DNA from: JAGVSR01 sp963708775
GTDB lineage: Bacteria; Pseudomonadota; Alphaproteobacteria; Rhizobiales; Hyphomicrobiaceae
Direction of reading: 5' to 3'
Assembly: GCA_963708775.1 (NCBI GenBank)
Contig: CAVPTI010000010.1
Location: 62,001-126,000 of the forward strand
Length of the DNA: 64,000 nt
Shown piece by piece: positions 18,523 through 27,527 of this stretch (within the stretch, counting starts at the first letter, position 1; the number at the start of each line of letters is the position of its first letter). The notes beneath the pieces were generated by a model. That model was not told the origin of the DNA and did no database searches. It was given only the letters and a program-made list of their open reading frames with translations. Made by a program: the position numbers and the translations under genes.

Positions 18523-19038
18523 TCAGCGGATCGATGGATCGGCGTAGCACTTGCGCATGTATTCACACCGGTGCGACCCCGACAGGTGCATGCTCGAACC
18601 CTTGGCCGGCGAGATGAACTTGCAGATCTCGTCCAGACCGCCTTCCGTCAGCCACCCCTGCCGCCGCCCGCGCTGCACGGCGAAGCAATCCGCCGTCTCC
18701 TCATCGGGGCCACGGAATTGGTGCCCGCACTCGTGCGCGTAAATCCAAAGCTTCACCGGGGTAGAGACGCGATCGAGCAGCTTAGGGTTGAGAATCAGGA
18801 ACCCTGGGTAAGCCGCGCCATAATCGTCGAGGCTCTTGTCGATCACCGTCGGCCGCTGACCGCACACCTGCTGCCGGCCATCGAGTTTCAATTCTCCCGG
18901 CTTCAGGATGGGCGCTCCACCGACATGCTCCGAGTATTCTTCTGGTGTCGGGATCGCGTCGTCAGCCAGACACGGACCAGCCAACGCCAGCAGCACACTG
19001 GCGATCAGGGTCAGCGCACGAAGTCTGAGGGCCATCAT
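18523..19038 (-). CDS. Exported protein with HECGH metallopeptidase-like motif
   Basis: About 171 residues. A signal peptide (LTLIASVLLALAGPCLA) is followed by a mature part containing YAHECGHQF and then ETADCFAVQRGR 8 residues on. HExxH followed by a downstream Glu/Asp on a helix is the gluzincin or M48-like pattern. Five further cysteines after the motif suggest a disulphide-bonded periplasmic protein. No named family is recognised. It lies beside a second HExxH gene on the same strand. Confidence 0.7.
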   Translation of the reverse strand: MMALRLRALTLIASVLLALAGPCLADDAIPTPEEYSEHVGGAPILKPGELKLDGRQQVCGQRPTVIDKSLDDYGAAYPGFLILNPKLLDRVSTPVKLWIYAHECGHQFRGPDEETADCFAVQRGRRQGWLTEGGLDEICKFISPAKGSSMHLSGSHRCEYMRKCYADPSIR

Positions 19039-19162
19039 TGATCCGAGAAATTGCCCAGTGCTCTCGACGAGCAGCATCGCCACCATCGCCCACCCTCCGC
19101 TGCCGCGCAAGACCCGCCACCATCTTGGTCGATATGTGTTGCAGCAACCCCGCCCAGGTCTA

Positions 19163-19579
19163 TCAACCCAGAGAATCCTGCTCGATCTCTTCCATATCCG
19201 CGTCAGAAAATCCGAAATGGTGGCCGATTTCGTGGACGAGCACGTGCGTAATGAGATCGCTCAGCGTTTCTCCCTCCTCGGCCCAGTAGTCGAGAATGGC
19301 ACGGCGATACAGAAACACCATGTCCGGTTCGCGCGGCGCATCGGAAACGCTCTTTTTGTCGAGGCTAACACCCTGATAAAGGCCCATCAGGTCGAGCGGG
19401 CTCTCGATGCCCAATTCGTCGAGCACCTCGTCGATGGCGAAATCCTCGCACCGGATGACCAGATCGCCGCACATTTGCCGGAAGTCGGAGGGCAGTCGGT
19501 TCCAGGCCTGCCCGGCCAATCGTTCGAAGTCCGCGAGCGTCGGCGCCGTGGCCTGACCCCAATCAAAATTGTCAGCCAT
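19163..19579 (-). CDS. Zincin-like metallopeptidase family protein (DUF1025/Zincin_1 type)
   Basis: 138 residues without a signal peptide, so cytosolic. HVLVHEIGHHFGFSD contains HExxHxxGxxD, with the third ligand Asp, as in minimal zincins. An acidic helix DADMEEIEQDSLG ends the protein. Members are widespread in actinobacteria and alphaproteobacteria with unknown substrates. Confidence 0.82.
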   Translation of the reverse strand: MADNFDWGQATAPTLADFERLAGQAWNRLPSDFRQMCGDLVIRCEDFAIDEVLDELGIESPLDLMGLYQGVSLDKKSVSDAPREPDMVFLYRRAILDYWAEEGETLSDLITHVLVHEIGHHFGFSDADMEEIEQDSLG

Positions 19580-19793
19580 GGCCGTTCCCGCTCCTGTCCA
19601 TGGTATCTCCAGCCCGGTCGAAGCCGGGCGCGGGGCTTACCATCACGGCAATCGGGCAACAAGAAGAAGCTGGCAGCCCGGACCTGGAGGGGCACACCCC
19701 TGCGACCGCGCGCCCCGTCCACCACGCTCAAGGAGTGGTATTCTGGCACCGGTTGTTCAGGGAACCTGAGGCCAATGCCACCGTTTCCCCCGC

Positions 19794-20759
19794 ATGCTGC
19801 AAACTCTAGAACGTGATCCATCGTCAGGCCGGCCAATCGTGTTGCCTCAAAAGCGTATTATTGGGCGCCCGCCAGGACCGCGTGTGTGGGCCTCGGCCGA
19901 AGTGCCGGATCTTGCCGAACTGAGCCGCCGCTCACCACAACGCGCCGGCGACATCGCCTTCCGCAACTTCTGCGAACCCCATCGTTCCGAACGCCGCGAA
20001 GCCGGCCATACCTTTCTCGTCCGCCGCGCGCGCCGCTTTTTGAAAGACGCACGCCAGCTCACCGTCCCCTCTCCACACGGCGATATTCCCGTTTATATCT
20101 TCGAGCCGGACACCAAAACACCGCGCGCCACCATTTTGGTTGCGCACGGCTGGACCGCCGAAGCCTCTTTCATGACGTTGTTCGGCGAGCGTCTGCGCCA
20201 CATGGGAGCCCGCGCCGTGCTGTTGGACGCGCCGGCGCATGGGAAATGCAAGCGCAGCCGATCGACCGTCGTCGATTACACGGAATCGATCCTGCGCGTG
20301 GCCGATGTCTTCAAACCCGACTTCGCGCTCGCCCACTCGATGGGTTGCTTCGCAGTCCTTCACGCCGGCGGCGGCGGCCCTCCCTTTCGTCGCAAGTACG
20401 ACTTCAAGCGCTATGTGCTCATCGGTCCTCCGGATGAGTTTGGCCGCATCACGCGCGAGTTTGCCGATGCCCGCAACATGACGCCGACGGCCCGCGTCAC
20501 CTTTGAACGGCATCTGGAACGCGTCGCACACCGCCCGCTCGTGACGTTCACGGCCACGCAACTGCTGCGTGCGGCCGACAGACCCGCCCTGCTGCTCCAT
20601 GCGCGGGACGACTTTGAGGTGCCGATCGGCAACTCGGAAGCGATCGCGAAGGCCTGTCCAGCCACCCAACTGATCCCCTTCGACGGTATGGGGCACCGAA
20701 AAATCCTCTCATCCCCGCAGGTTGTGCGCGCCGCCGTTGGATTTCTCCTCAAGGAGTGA
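19794..20759 (+). CDS. Alpha/beta hydrolase, cytosolic
   Basis: 321 residues. LVAHGWTAEASFM is the oxyanion loop, ALAHSMGCFAVLHAGGG the nucleophile elbow (Ser), LLLHARDDFEVPI the acid and FDGMGHRKIL the His. The N-terminal 80 residues are basic and outside the fold. It ends 122 bases before trxB on the same strand. Substrate unknown. Confidence 0.75.
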   Translation: MLQTLERDPSSGRPIVLPQKRIIGRPPGPRVWASAEVPDLAELSRRSPQRAGDIAFRNFCEPHRSERREAGHTFLVRRARRFLKDARQLTVPSPHGDIPVYIFEPDTKTPRATILVAHGWTAEASFMTLFGERLRHMGARAVLLDAPAHGKCKRSRSTVVDYTESILRVADVFKPDFALAHSMGCFAVLHAGGGGPPFRRKYDFKRYVLIGPPDEFGRITREFADARNMTPTARVTFERHLERVAHRPLVTFTATQLLRAADRPALLLHARDDFEVPIGNSEAIAKACPATQLIPFDGMGHRKILSSPQVVRAAVGFLLKE

Positions 20760-20881
20760 CGGACCGCCCGGGGGGCTCGCGAATCCATTCGGCCGGGGCT
20801 ATATGAGCCCCAGTGAAACGCGGCCATCCGGATGCGATGGTCAGAGCGCGGCCAAAGCTGCCTCCTGCCGGGATTGCGATC

Positions 20882-21847
20882 ATGACAACCGCAAAGCATT
20901 CGAAAGTCATCATACTGGGTTCGGGACCCGCAGGTTACACGGCGGCCATCTATGCCGCCCGCGCCATGCTGAAGCCCGTCATGATCCAAGGCAGCCAGCC
21001 CGGCGGCCAGCTCACCATCACCACCGACGTCGAAAACTATCCAGGCTTCGCCGATGTGATCCAGGGCCCCTGGCTCATGGATCAGATGCGCGCCCAAGCC
21101 GAGCACGTCGGCACCGAAATCATCATGGACCACATCGTCAAGGTGGACCTCAAGAATCGCCCGTTCCGTCTCGATGGCGACAGCGGCGACGTCTACACCT
21201 GCGACGTCCTCATCATCTGCACCGGTGCGCAGGCCCGTTGGCTCGGCATTCCATCTGAGGAAGCCTTCCAAGGCTTCGGCGTCTCGGCGTGCGCCACTTG
21301 CGACGGCTTCTTCTACAAGGGCAAGGAAGTCATGGTCGTCGGCGGCGGCAACACAGCCGTTGAAGAAGCGCTGTTCCTGACCAACTTTGCCAGCCGCGTA
21401 ACGGTCGTTCACCGCCGCGACAGCTTCCGCGCGGAAAAAATTCTGCAGGATCGGCTGATGAAGAACCCGAAGATCGAAGTGATTTGGGATTCCGCAATCG
21501 AGGAAATCGTCGGCAGTGCCGATCCAAAAACGGTGACCGGCGTGCGTTTGAAAAACGTCAAGACCGGCAAGATCACCGATCGCAAGACCGATGGTGTCTT
21601 CATCGCCATCGGCCACTCGCCCGCGACCGAGCTCTTCAAAGGCCAGTTGCCGATGACCCAAGGCGGCTACCTGATCACGAAGCCGGATTCGACCGCGACC
21701 GACATTCCGGGCGTCTTTGCCGCCGGCGACGTGAAGGACGAAGTCTATCGCCAGGCCGTCACCGCTGCCGGCATGGGCTGCATGGCAGCGCTCGAAGCGG
21801 AGCGCTTCCTCGCCCACGCCTCGGTCCACGCAGCCGCCGCGGAATAA
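20882..21847 (+). CDS. trxB: Thioredoxin reductase
   Basis: FAD/NADPH flavoenzyme that reduces thioredoxin. FAD motif GSGPAG at the N-terminus, redox-active CATC at residues 137-140, NADPH motif GGGNTAVEEA, and the C-terminal FAD site GVFAAGDVKD. 321 residues from this ATG. An upstream in-frame ATG at 20813 adds 23 non-conserved residues. Confidence 0.96.
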   Translation: MTTAKHSKVIILGSGPAGYTAAIYAARAMLKPVMIQGSQPGGQLTITTDVENYPGFADVIQGPWLMDQMRAQAEHVGTEIIMDHIVKVDLKNRPFRLDGDSGDVYTCDVLIICTGAQARWLGIPSEEAFQGFGVSACATCDGFFYKGKEVMVVGGGNTAVEEALFLTNFASRVTVVHRRDSFRAEKILQDRLMKNPKIEVIWDSAIEEIVGSADPKTVTGVRLKNVKTGKITDRKTDGVFIAIGHSPATELFKGQLPMTQGGYLITKPDSTATDIPGVFAAGDVKDEVYRQAVTAAGMGCMAALEAERFLAHASVHAAAAE

Positions 21848-21963
21848 TAGCGCTCGTCAAGCCGCCATCTTGCACGCGTTGCCTATTCTCGCCACGTGGC
21901 GATGCCGTTATGGCACCAGCAGTTCCGCGAGCGCCGTACCGAACCGCGCTGACGGCGGCGCCT

Positions 21964-22833
21964 TTATTCAACCTTGAAGCCGTAAACGATCCCGGTCTGC
22001 ATTTGAGGAATGAATGCCGTCGCCGTTTTGGGATCATACCCGAGGTCCGCGGTGCCCTGCCCCAGATCGGCTAGCACTCTCGCCTTACCCTTGCGCCCGA
22101 TCCGGATGACCTTGCCCGCAATCCAATCGCTGACTAGATACGCCCCGTCACCAAAAGGCTCCAGCCCATCGAGATTGCCAATCGGCGATCCATCCCCGTG
22201 CGGCTTGATGCTCTTGTCCTTGAGCGACACCACCTTTAGATGCCCCGGCACCTTCGTCGCCATGCCGTCTGTCATTACGCCCCAGGCGCCCACGAGCAGC
22301 GTATCGCCTTCCACGAGGAGCCCATTCGGCCCTTCGAGTTTATCGTCCTTCAAAAACACTTCGAACTTGCCATCGGAAAGGCGCCAAATCGTATTGGTGA
22401 GCATGTCGCTGACGTACACATTGCCCACGGCGTCGGCCGCCACGTCGTTGAGAAACTTTGCGTCCTTCGCATCATAGCGCTTCACGACCTGTCCCGACGA
22501 AATGTCGATCTCCGCGAGCTTGTCGATATCCGATACGTAGAGCTTGCCACCGACGCGCGCGAGACCCTTCGGCCCGTCCAGCCCTGACACCCACTCCATC
22601 GCAACCACTTTGCCGTCCGGCGATATCTTCGAAATGAAACCGTTGCCGTCTTTCACCGTGCCTTCGCCATTCACATTGCTCACGTAGACGACACCCGCTT
22701 CCGCATCGAAAAGCGCCGACTTAGGATTCTTGAAGCCGGCCGTTTCCCAGAGCTTTGTCGCTTCACGCGGTCCTGCCTCTGCCGTGACGGCCGCAAATGC
22801 AAGTAAGACAGCAGCGAGACGAGTGGCGGACAT
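21964..22833 (-). CDS. Periplasmic beta-propeller protein (SMP-30/gluconolactonase-like)
   Basis: 289 residues with a signal peptide (LAAVLLAFAAVTAEA) then repeated propeller strands (VVYVSNVNGEG, KLYVSDIDKL, NVYVSDMLTNTIWRLSDG, YLVSDWIAGKVIRI). A very strong ribosome site, AAGGAGG, is 9 bases before this ATG and decides the start. Relatives bind sugars or lactones; the substrate here is unknown. Divergent from the LysR gene. Confidence 0.8.
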   Translation of the reverse strand: MSATRLAAVLLAFAAVTAEAGPREATKLWETAGFKNPKSALFDAEAGVVYVSNVNGEGTVKDGNGFISKISPDGKVVAMEWVSGLDGPKGLARVGGKLYVSDIDKLAEIDISSGQVVKRYDAKDAKFLNDVAADAVGNVYVSDMLTNTIWRLSDGKFEVFLKDDKLEGPNGLLVEGDTLLVGAWGVMTDGMATKVPGHLKVVSLKDKSIKPHGDGSPIGNLDGLEPFGDGAYLVSDWIAGKVIRIGRKGKARVLADLGQGTADLGYDPKTATAFIPQMQTGIVYGFKVE

Positions 22834-23025
22834 GGAGCAACCTCCTTCGATCATTGATGATTGCCATCGAGCAAGTCGATGACGTACCGGGAGAAACGCC
22901 GGTCCCCCGCTAAGGTTGCTAAGCCGTGCGGCGACCGGACACAAGCCGTGGTCTTCCTTAACCGCTATTCTCCTTTGACAACCTCATGCGGTAACTTCCG
23001 TTGACAGGTGCATGAGTAGCGGGCG

Positions 23026-23937
23026 ATGCCGAAAATGGATTGGGACAAGCTTCGCATCTTCCACGCCTCTGCGGCGGCAGGCAGCTTCACGCATGCCGGC
23101 GACGCCCTCAACATGAGTTAGAGCGCGGTCTCGCGCCAGGTCTCCGCCCTCGAAAAAGATCTCAAGGTCGCCCTCTTCCATCGCCACGCGCGCGGCCTCG
23201 TGCTCACCGAACAGGGCGAACTCCTCTACCGCACCGTCGCCGAAGTGATGAGCAAGCTTCAGACTGCGGAACTGCTTCTCGGCGACACCACGACCAAGCC
23301 CACAGGCGATCTGCGCGTTGCAGCTCCCGTTGGTCTCGGGTCGGTTTGGGTCACGCAGCGCATGCGCGAATTCATGGACCTCTATCCCGATATCCGCGTC
23401 GATCTGATTCTCGACGATGAACAGATCGACATTGCCATGCGCGAGGCCGACGTCGCCATCTGGACCCGCGAACCCGACCAGCCCGAGCTGATCCGCCGCC
23501 CGCTCTTCACGGCCAAAGTCCGCGCCATGGCGTCCACCCAATATGTCCGGCGTTTCGGCTTGCCGGAAACCCTGGCTGATCTGGAAGGCGGGACCCACCG
23601 CATCATTTCCTATTCGGGTCAACCGTCGCAGCACCTGCCAGCCATTACCTGGCTCGAAACCGTGGGCCGCGAGGGCCAAGAACCCCGCCATGCCGCCTTC
23701 CGTGTCAATTCGGTCGTCGCCATAAAGCACGCCATCATGGCCGGCGTCGGCGTGGGAATGATCCCGGATTACATGACCGAACAGGAGACCGATCTGGTCC
23801 ACGTTCTGACGAAGGTTGAGTTCTCCAAACCTTCGTTGCCGATACTCTTCGTCTATCCGGAGGAGCTGAAAACGTCCAAAAAGGTCCAGGTGTTGCGCGA
23901 TTTTCTGGTTTCCAAGGCCCGCCAGCTGCAATATTGA
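23026..23937 (+). pseudogene. LysR family regulator interrupted by an in-frame TAG
   Basis: One continuous frame codes for a full LysR protein of about 303 codons. The N-terminal helix-turn-helix is KLRIFHASAAAGSFTHAGDALNMS, stop, SAVSRQVSALEKDLK. The TAG at 23119-23121 replaces a codon that is normally Gln (CAG) in this motif, a single C-to-T change. The remaining effector domain is intact, which suggests a recent mutation, an error, or an isolate-specific nonsense allele. Divergent from the propeller gene. Confidence 0.85.
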
Positions 23938-24071
23938 GAGTTCCAGCGCCTTCACGAGGGCGTGATCTGCCCCCGTTTCCGGACGTACAAGAAGCATCCG
24001 GTGTTGTGGAGCCCGGCTGGCTAATTGCCACCGCCAGCTGTCTCACCAGTTCGGGTAGGATCAACTTTTAT

Positions 24072-24100
24072 AAGCCGGGCCTCGCGCCCGGCTTTTTTTT
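24072..24100 (+). terminator. Rho-independent terminator after the LysR gene
   Basis: A 9-bp GC-rich stem (AAGCCGGGC and GCCCGGCTT), 5-base loop, then six further T. It lies about 135 bases after the LysR stop and 125 before leuC, and may also end a small transcript in this gap. Confidence 0.9.
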
Positions 24101-24225
24101 GTGACACCTGCGGGCTTTTGGCGCGGCTTTTCGGCCCTCTGGCCATTGGCTGATTTGCGAACACCGCCCGACAGCGCTATCAAGCCCCGACAACCTCCAC
24201 ACATTTGGAAGGCTCCGCGCGCGCC

Positions 24226-25644
24226 ATGGCCGACACCGCACCTAAGACACTCTACGACAAGATTTTTGACGACCACGTCGTCGACCGCCAGCCCGACGGC
24301 ACGTGCCTGCTCTACATCGACCGTCACCTCGTTCACGAGGTCACGAGCCCGCAGGCCTTCGAAGGCCTCCGCATGGCTGGCCGCAAGGTGCACGCCCCTG
24401 AAAAGACCTTGGCCGTCGTGGACCACAACGTGCCCACGTCAGACCGCTCGCACGGCATTGATGACGTGGAGAGTCGCACCCAGGTTGAGACTCTCGCCCA
24501 GAACGCCCGCGACTTCGGGATTGAATACTTCAATGAACTTGATAAGCGCCAGGGCATCGTACACGTCGTCGGCCCTGAACAAGGCTTCACACTGCCCGGC
24601 ACAACCATCGTCTGTGGCGATAGCCATACCTCCACACACGGGGCGTTCGGCGCGCTGGCCCACGGTATTGGCACCTCTGAAGTCGAACACGTACTTGCCA
24701 CGCAGACGCTGATCCAGAACAAAGCCAAGAACATGCTCGTCCAGGTGGATGGGGTGGCCCCAAAAGGCGTCGGCGCCAAGGACATCATCCTCGCCATCAT
24801 TGGCGAGATAGGCACTGCCGGCGGCACCGGCTCCGTCATCGAATATGCCGGCGAAGCGATCCGCGCGCTGTCGATGGAAGGCCGTATGACGGTCTGCAAC
24901 ATGTCGATTGAAGGCGGCGCCCGCGCCGGCATGATCGCGCCCGACGAGAAAACCTATGCCTTCATCAAGGGACGCCCGAAAGCGCCGAAAGGTGCCGCCT
25001 GGGACATGGCGATGAAGTACTGGGAGACGCTCAAGACGGATGAGGGCGCCCACTTTGATCGCATCGTCAAACTCGACGCTGCCAAGCTGCCTCCGATCGT
25101 ATCGTGGGGTACATCGCCGGAAGATGTCGTCGCCATCACTGGCACCGTTCCCGACCCCTCAAAGATCGACAACGAAAACAAGCGCGCCTCCATGATCCGC
25201 GCCCTCGACTACATGGGTTTAACGCCCGGCACGAAAATGACCGACATTCCGCTCGACGTGGTCTGGATCGGCTCCTGCACGAATGGCCGCATCGAAGACT
25301 TACGCGCTGTTGCAAAGGTGGTTGAGGGCAAGAAGGTCTCGTCGCGCCTCGCCTACGCAATGATCGTCCCCGGCTCTGGCCTCGTGAAGCAGCAGGCTGA
25401 AGCGGAAGGCCTCGACAAAATCTTCAAGGACGCGGGCTTCCAGTGGCGCGAGCCTGGCTGCTCGATGTGCCTCGGCATGAACCCTGACCAGCTGAAGCCC
25501 GGCCAGCGCTGCGCATCCACATCGAACCGGAACTTCGAGGGCCGCCAAGGCTACAAAGGTCGCACGCACCTGGTGTCACCGATCATGGCCGCCGCGGCCG
25601 CACTCGAGGGACACTTCGTCGATGTTCGAACCTACGCAAACTGA
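24226..25644 (+). CDS. leuC: 3-Isopropylmalate dehydratase, large subunit
   Basis: [4Fe-4S] aconitase-family subunit of isopropylmalate isomerase. Cluster cysteines are in GSCTNGR (about residue 350) and CSMCLGMNPDQ (about 412 and 415); GDSHTSTHGAFG is a substrate loop. 472 residues from this ATG; a TTG 21 bases upstream is the alternative start. It is monocistronic, between two terminators. Confidence 0.96.
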   Translation: MADTAPKTLYDKIFDDHVVDRQPDGTCLLYIDRHLVHEVTSPQAFEGLRMAGRKVHAPEKTLAVVDHNVPTSDRSHGIDDVESRTQVETLAQNARDFGIEYFNELDKRQGIVHVVGPEQGFTLPGTTIVCGDSHTSTHGAFGALAHGIGTSEVEHVLATQTLIQNKAKNMLVQVDGVAPKGVGAKDIILAIIGEIGTAGGTGSVIEYAGEAIRALSMEGRMTVCNMSIEGGARAGMIAPDEKTYAFIKGRPKAPKGAAWDMAMKYWETLKTDEGAHFDRIVKLDAAKLPPIVSWGTSPEDVVAITGTVPDPSKIDNENKRASMIRALDYMGLTPGTKMTDIPLDVVWIGSCTNGRIEDLRAVAKVVEGKKVSSRLAYAMIVPGSGLVKQQAEAEGLDKIFKDAGFQWREPGCSMCLGMNPDQLKPGQRCASTSNRNFEGRQGYKGRTHLVSPIMAAAAALEGHFVDVRTYAN

Positions 25645-25667
25645 TCCGAAACTAGCTTCGAAAATCG

Positions 25668-25698
25668 AAAACCCTGCGTCACTGACGCAGGGTTTTTC
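25668..25698 (+). terminator. leuC terminator
   Basis: 13-bp perfect stem (AAAACCCTGCGTC with GACGCAGGGTTTT), 3-base loop and a T tract, starting 24 bases after the leuC stop. Confidence 0.92.
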
Positions 25699-25800
25699 CT
25701 TGTCATAAATGCAGTTCGCTCCATCGATTTTTCCGATGGGGGCGCAAATACCTGCCATACAGTCTTGACCCTTTTTGCTCACCGGCCGAGTTGATGGACG

Positions 25801-26484
25801 ATGTTTCCTGGCGGAAAGACGTTCCCGATGACTAGCCCAACGATAGCTCTGGCTTGGAACGGCTCCATGGTAGATTCTCTCTCACGTGCTCAATTTCGCA
25901 GGCGCCTTATAATGGGATCGGCCGCAGTTACGGCGGCCGTCTTCCTGTTGTTCGTCGGATCGACGTGGCGCCTTCAATATCCCAATACTTTTGACCTCAT
26001 ACGATTGATTGGCTTGGCGCTCATTGTCGTGGCCATTGCCGGTCGCACCTGGTGCGCTGCCTACATCGGCGGACGCAAGAAAATCACCCTGGTGCAAGAC
26101 GGACCGTACGCCATGGTTCGTCATCCGCTGTATTCTTTCTCGATCGTTGGCGCTGCGGGTATCGGCGCTTTATGGGGAAGCCTTATCGTCGCTTTCATGT
26201 TGGCGGCGGCGACAGCGCTGATACTGAAGGGCGTCACGCGACAGGAGGAGCATTTCCTGGCCGCTAAATTCGGCGCCCAGTACACAACGTATGCCGCGCA
26301 AGTCGGACGCTACATCCCGCGCAGCTTCTGCTGGCGAACGGAAAGCATTGCGCCAATTAATCATGAGGTCGCAATGAGGACGTTCATTCAGTCAAGCTTC
26401 TTTTTATTGGGCGTTCCAGTAGCGGCTTTTGCTCAATGGGGACAACTCTCTGGTTTTCTGCCTATTCTAGTGATGGTGCCATGA
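25801..26484 (+). CDS. Isoprenylcysteine carboxyl methyltransferase-like membrane protein
   Basis: 227 residues with four or five helices. The ICMT/PEMT signature is clear: DGPYAMVRHPLYS, then RQEEHFLAAKFGAQY and YAAQVGRYIP. These enzymes methylate small or lipid substrates using SAM bound at the membrane. After the usual C-terminus there is an extra segment with one more hydrophobic helix (TFIQSSFFLLGVPVAAFA). In-frame starts at 25828 or 25867 are possible. Confidence 0.75.
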   Translation: MFPGGKTFPMTSPTIALAWNGSMVDSLSRAQFRRRLIMGSAAVTAAVFLLFVGSTWRLQYPNTFDLIRLIGLALIVVAIAGRTWCAAYIGGRKKITLVQDGPYAMVRHPLYSFSIVGAAGIGALWGSLIVAFMLAAATALILKGVTRQEEHFLAAKFGAQYTTYAAQVGRYIPRSFCWRTESIAPINHEVAMRTFIQSSFFLLGVPVAAFAQWGQLSGFLPILVMVP

Positions 26485-26632
26485 TTGGCCGTCAGGAGAA
26501 AATCATGGGGCCAATAGCCTCTCCGAGCCCGCGCTAGTCCGCCGCAGTTTGTAAATGTTTGCGGCCAATTCCTTCCGAACGCGTTACCCAATATCTCCTA
26601 GGGCTCCATCCATACCGGCGAAAGTCTTCCAT

Positions 26633-27385
26633 ATGAGCGACAAGTCAGAACTCGTACCGTTCCGTTTGCGCCGCGCGCCGAGCCCCCAGGACCCGCGCAA
26701 CAACGCAGACGCATTCGACATTCGCTTGCTGACCCGCCGGCCTGATTTAATTGAAGCGTTTCGTTTACGCCACCGCGCCTACGCCAACCAAGGTCTCATA
26801 GCCCTGGCTGATGGAGAGGAATATCGCGACCCTCACGACGATCTCCCTACCACCGCGATTTTCGGCGGGTTTGATAATGGCCGTCTTGTCGCGAGCATGC
26901 GGCTCTGTTTCAGCTTTCCCAGCGATCCTCTCACGTCACTGCCATGCGCGCCGTATTACCCCGCGCTTGGCGAACTGAAGATCAAGGCCAGCCATGGCCT
27001 GGCGGAAGTTTCCCGCCTCTGCATCGAACCTGAGATTGGAAACACATCCTATCGCGCAACGCTCTACGGCTTCATGGTTCGTTCGGCATTTGCTGCGGCC
27101 CGCGCCGCTGAAATTTCCGCAATCGTGGTTGCAACACGGCCCGAGTGGGTTTCGTATTACAAGCATCTTCTGAGCTTCGAACAGGTAGGGGTACCAGCCC
27201 TTTACCCGCCAGGTGGAATTCCGATCACGCTGTTGGCTGGGCACATCGACCAGGCATCGAGACGCGCTCAGATGCGCAACCGCTTCTTTCGCGTCAGTGA
27301 TGAGGATGTGGGCCGCATGCAGCGCATGCTGGCTCCGGTCCTTGAGCCGCAATCGGCGGCCGTCGCCAGCGGCGGCGAGCGCTAA
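26633..27385 (+). CDS. FeeM/LuxI-like acyltransferase (GNAT fold)
   Basis: 250 residues. RLLTRRPDLIEAFRLRHRAYANQGLI, followed by DDLPTTAIFGGFDNGRLVASMRL and LAEVSRLCIEP, resembles N-acyl amino acid synthases (FeeM) and autoinducer synthases: the R-x-x-x-Y/F start, acidic loop and E-V-S/T-R strand. Such enzymes join acyl-ACP to an amino acid or similar amine. The product is not predictable. I started at ATG 26633 because the 26 residues before it look non-coding. Confidence 0.68.
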   Translation: MSDKSELVPFRLRRAPSPQDPRNNADAFDIRLLTRRPDLIEAFRLRHRAYANQGLIALADGEEYRDPHDDLPTTAIFGGFDNGRLVASMRLCFSFPSDPLTSLPCAPYYPALGELKIKASHGLAEVSRLCIEPEIGNTSYRATLYGFMVRSAFAAARAAEISAIVVATRPEWVSYYKHLLSFEQVGVPALYPPGGIPITLLAGHIDQASRRAQMRNRFFRVSDEDVGRMQRMLAPVLEPQSAAVASGGER

Positions 27386-27527
27386 TCTCATTCGTTTCCA
27401 AGCGCGACGCTCCCCGAGAAGCCAGCTCGATTGACATTTGCCGATGTGGGATGATGACGGCACCCGATTGATCGCGGCGCCGTTTGTCGTTTAATCCAGA
27501 CTTGGGTGTCGAGCCGGACGTTGTGTC

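Noticed and set aside
20411..21829. A 472-codon open frame on the minus strand over trxB and the preceding hydrolase
   Set aside because: It is antisense to two well-supported genes, has no domain, and its composition is what the codon bias of trxB produces in that frame.
22984..23997. A 337-codon minus-strand open frame opposite the LysR gene
   Set aside because: The plus strand encodes a clear LysR protein with a single stop codon; the minus frame has no recognisable domain.
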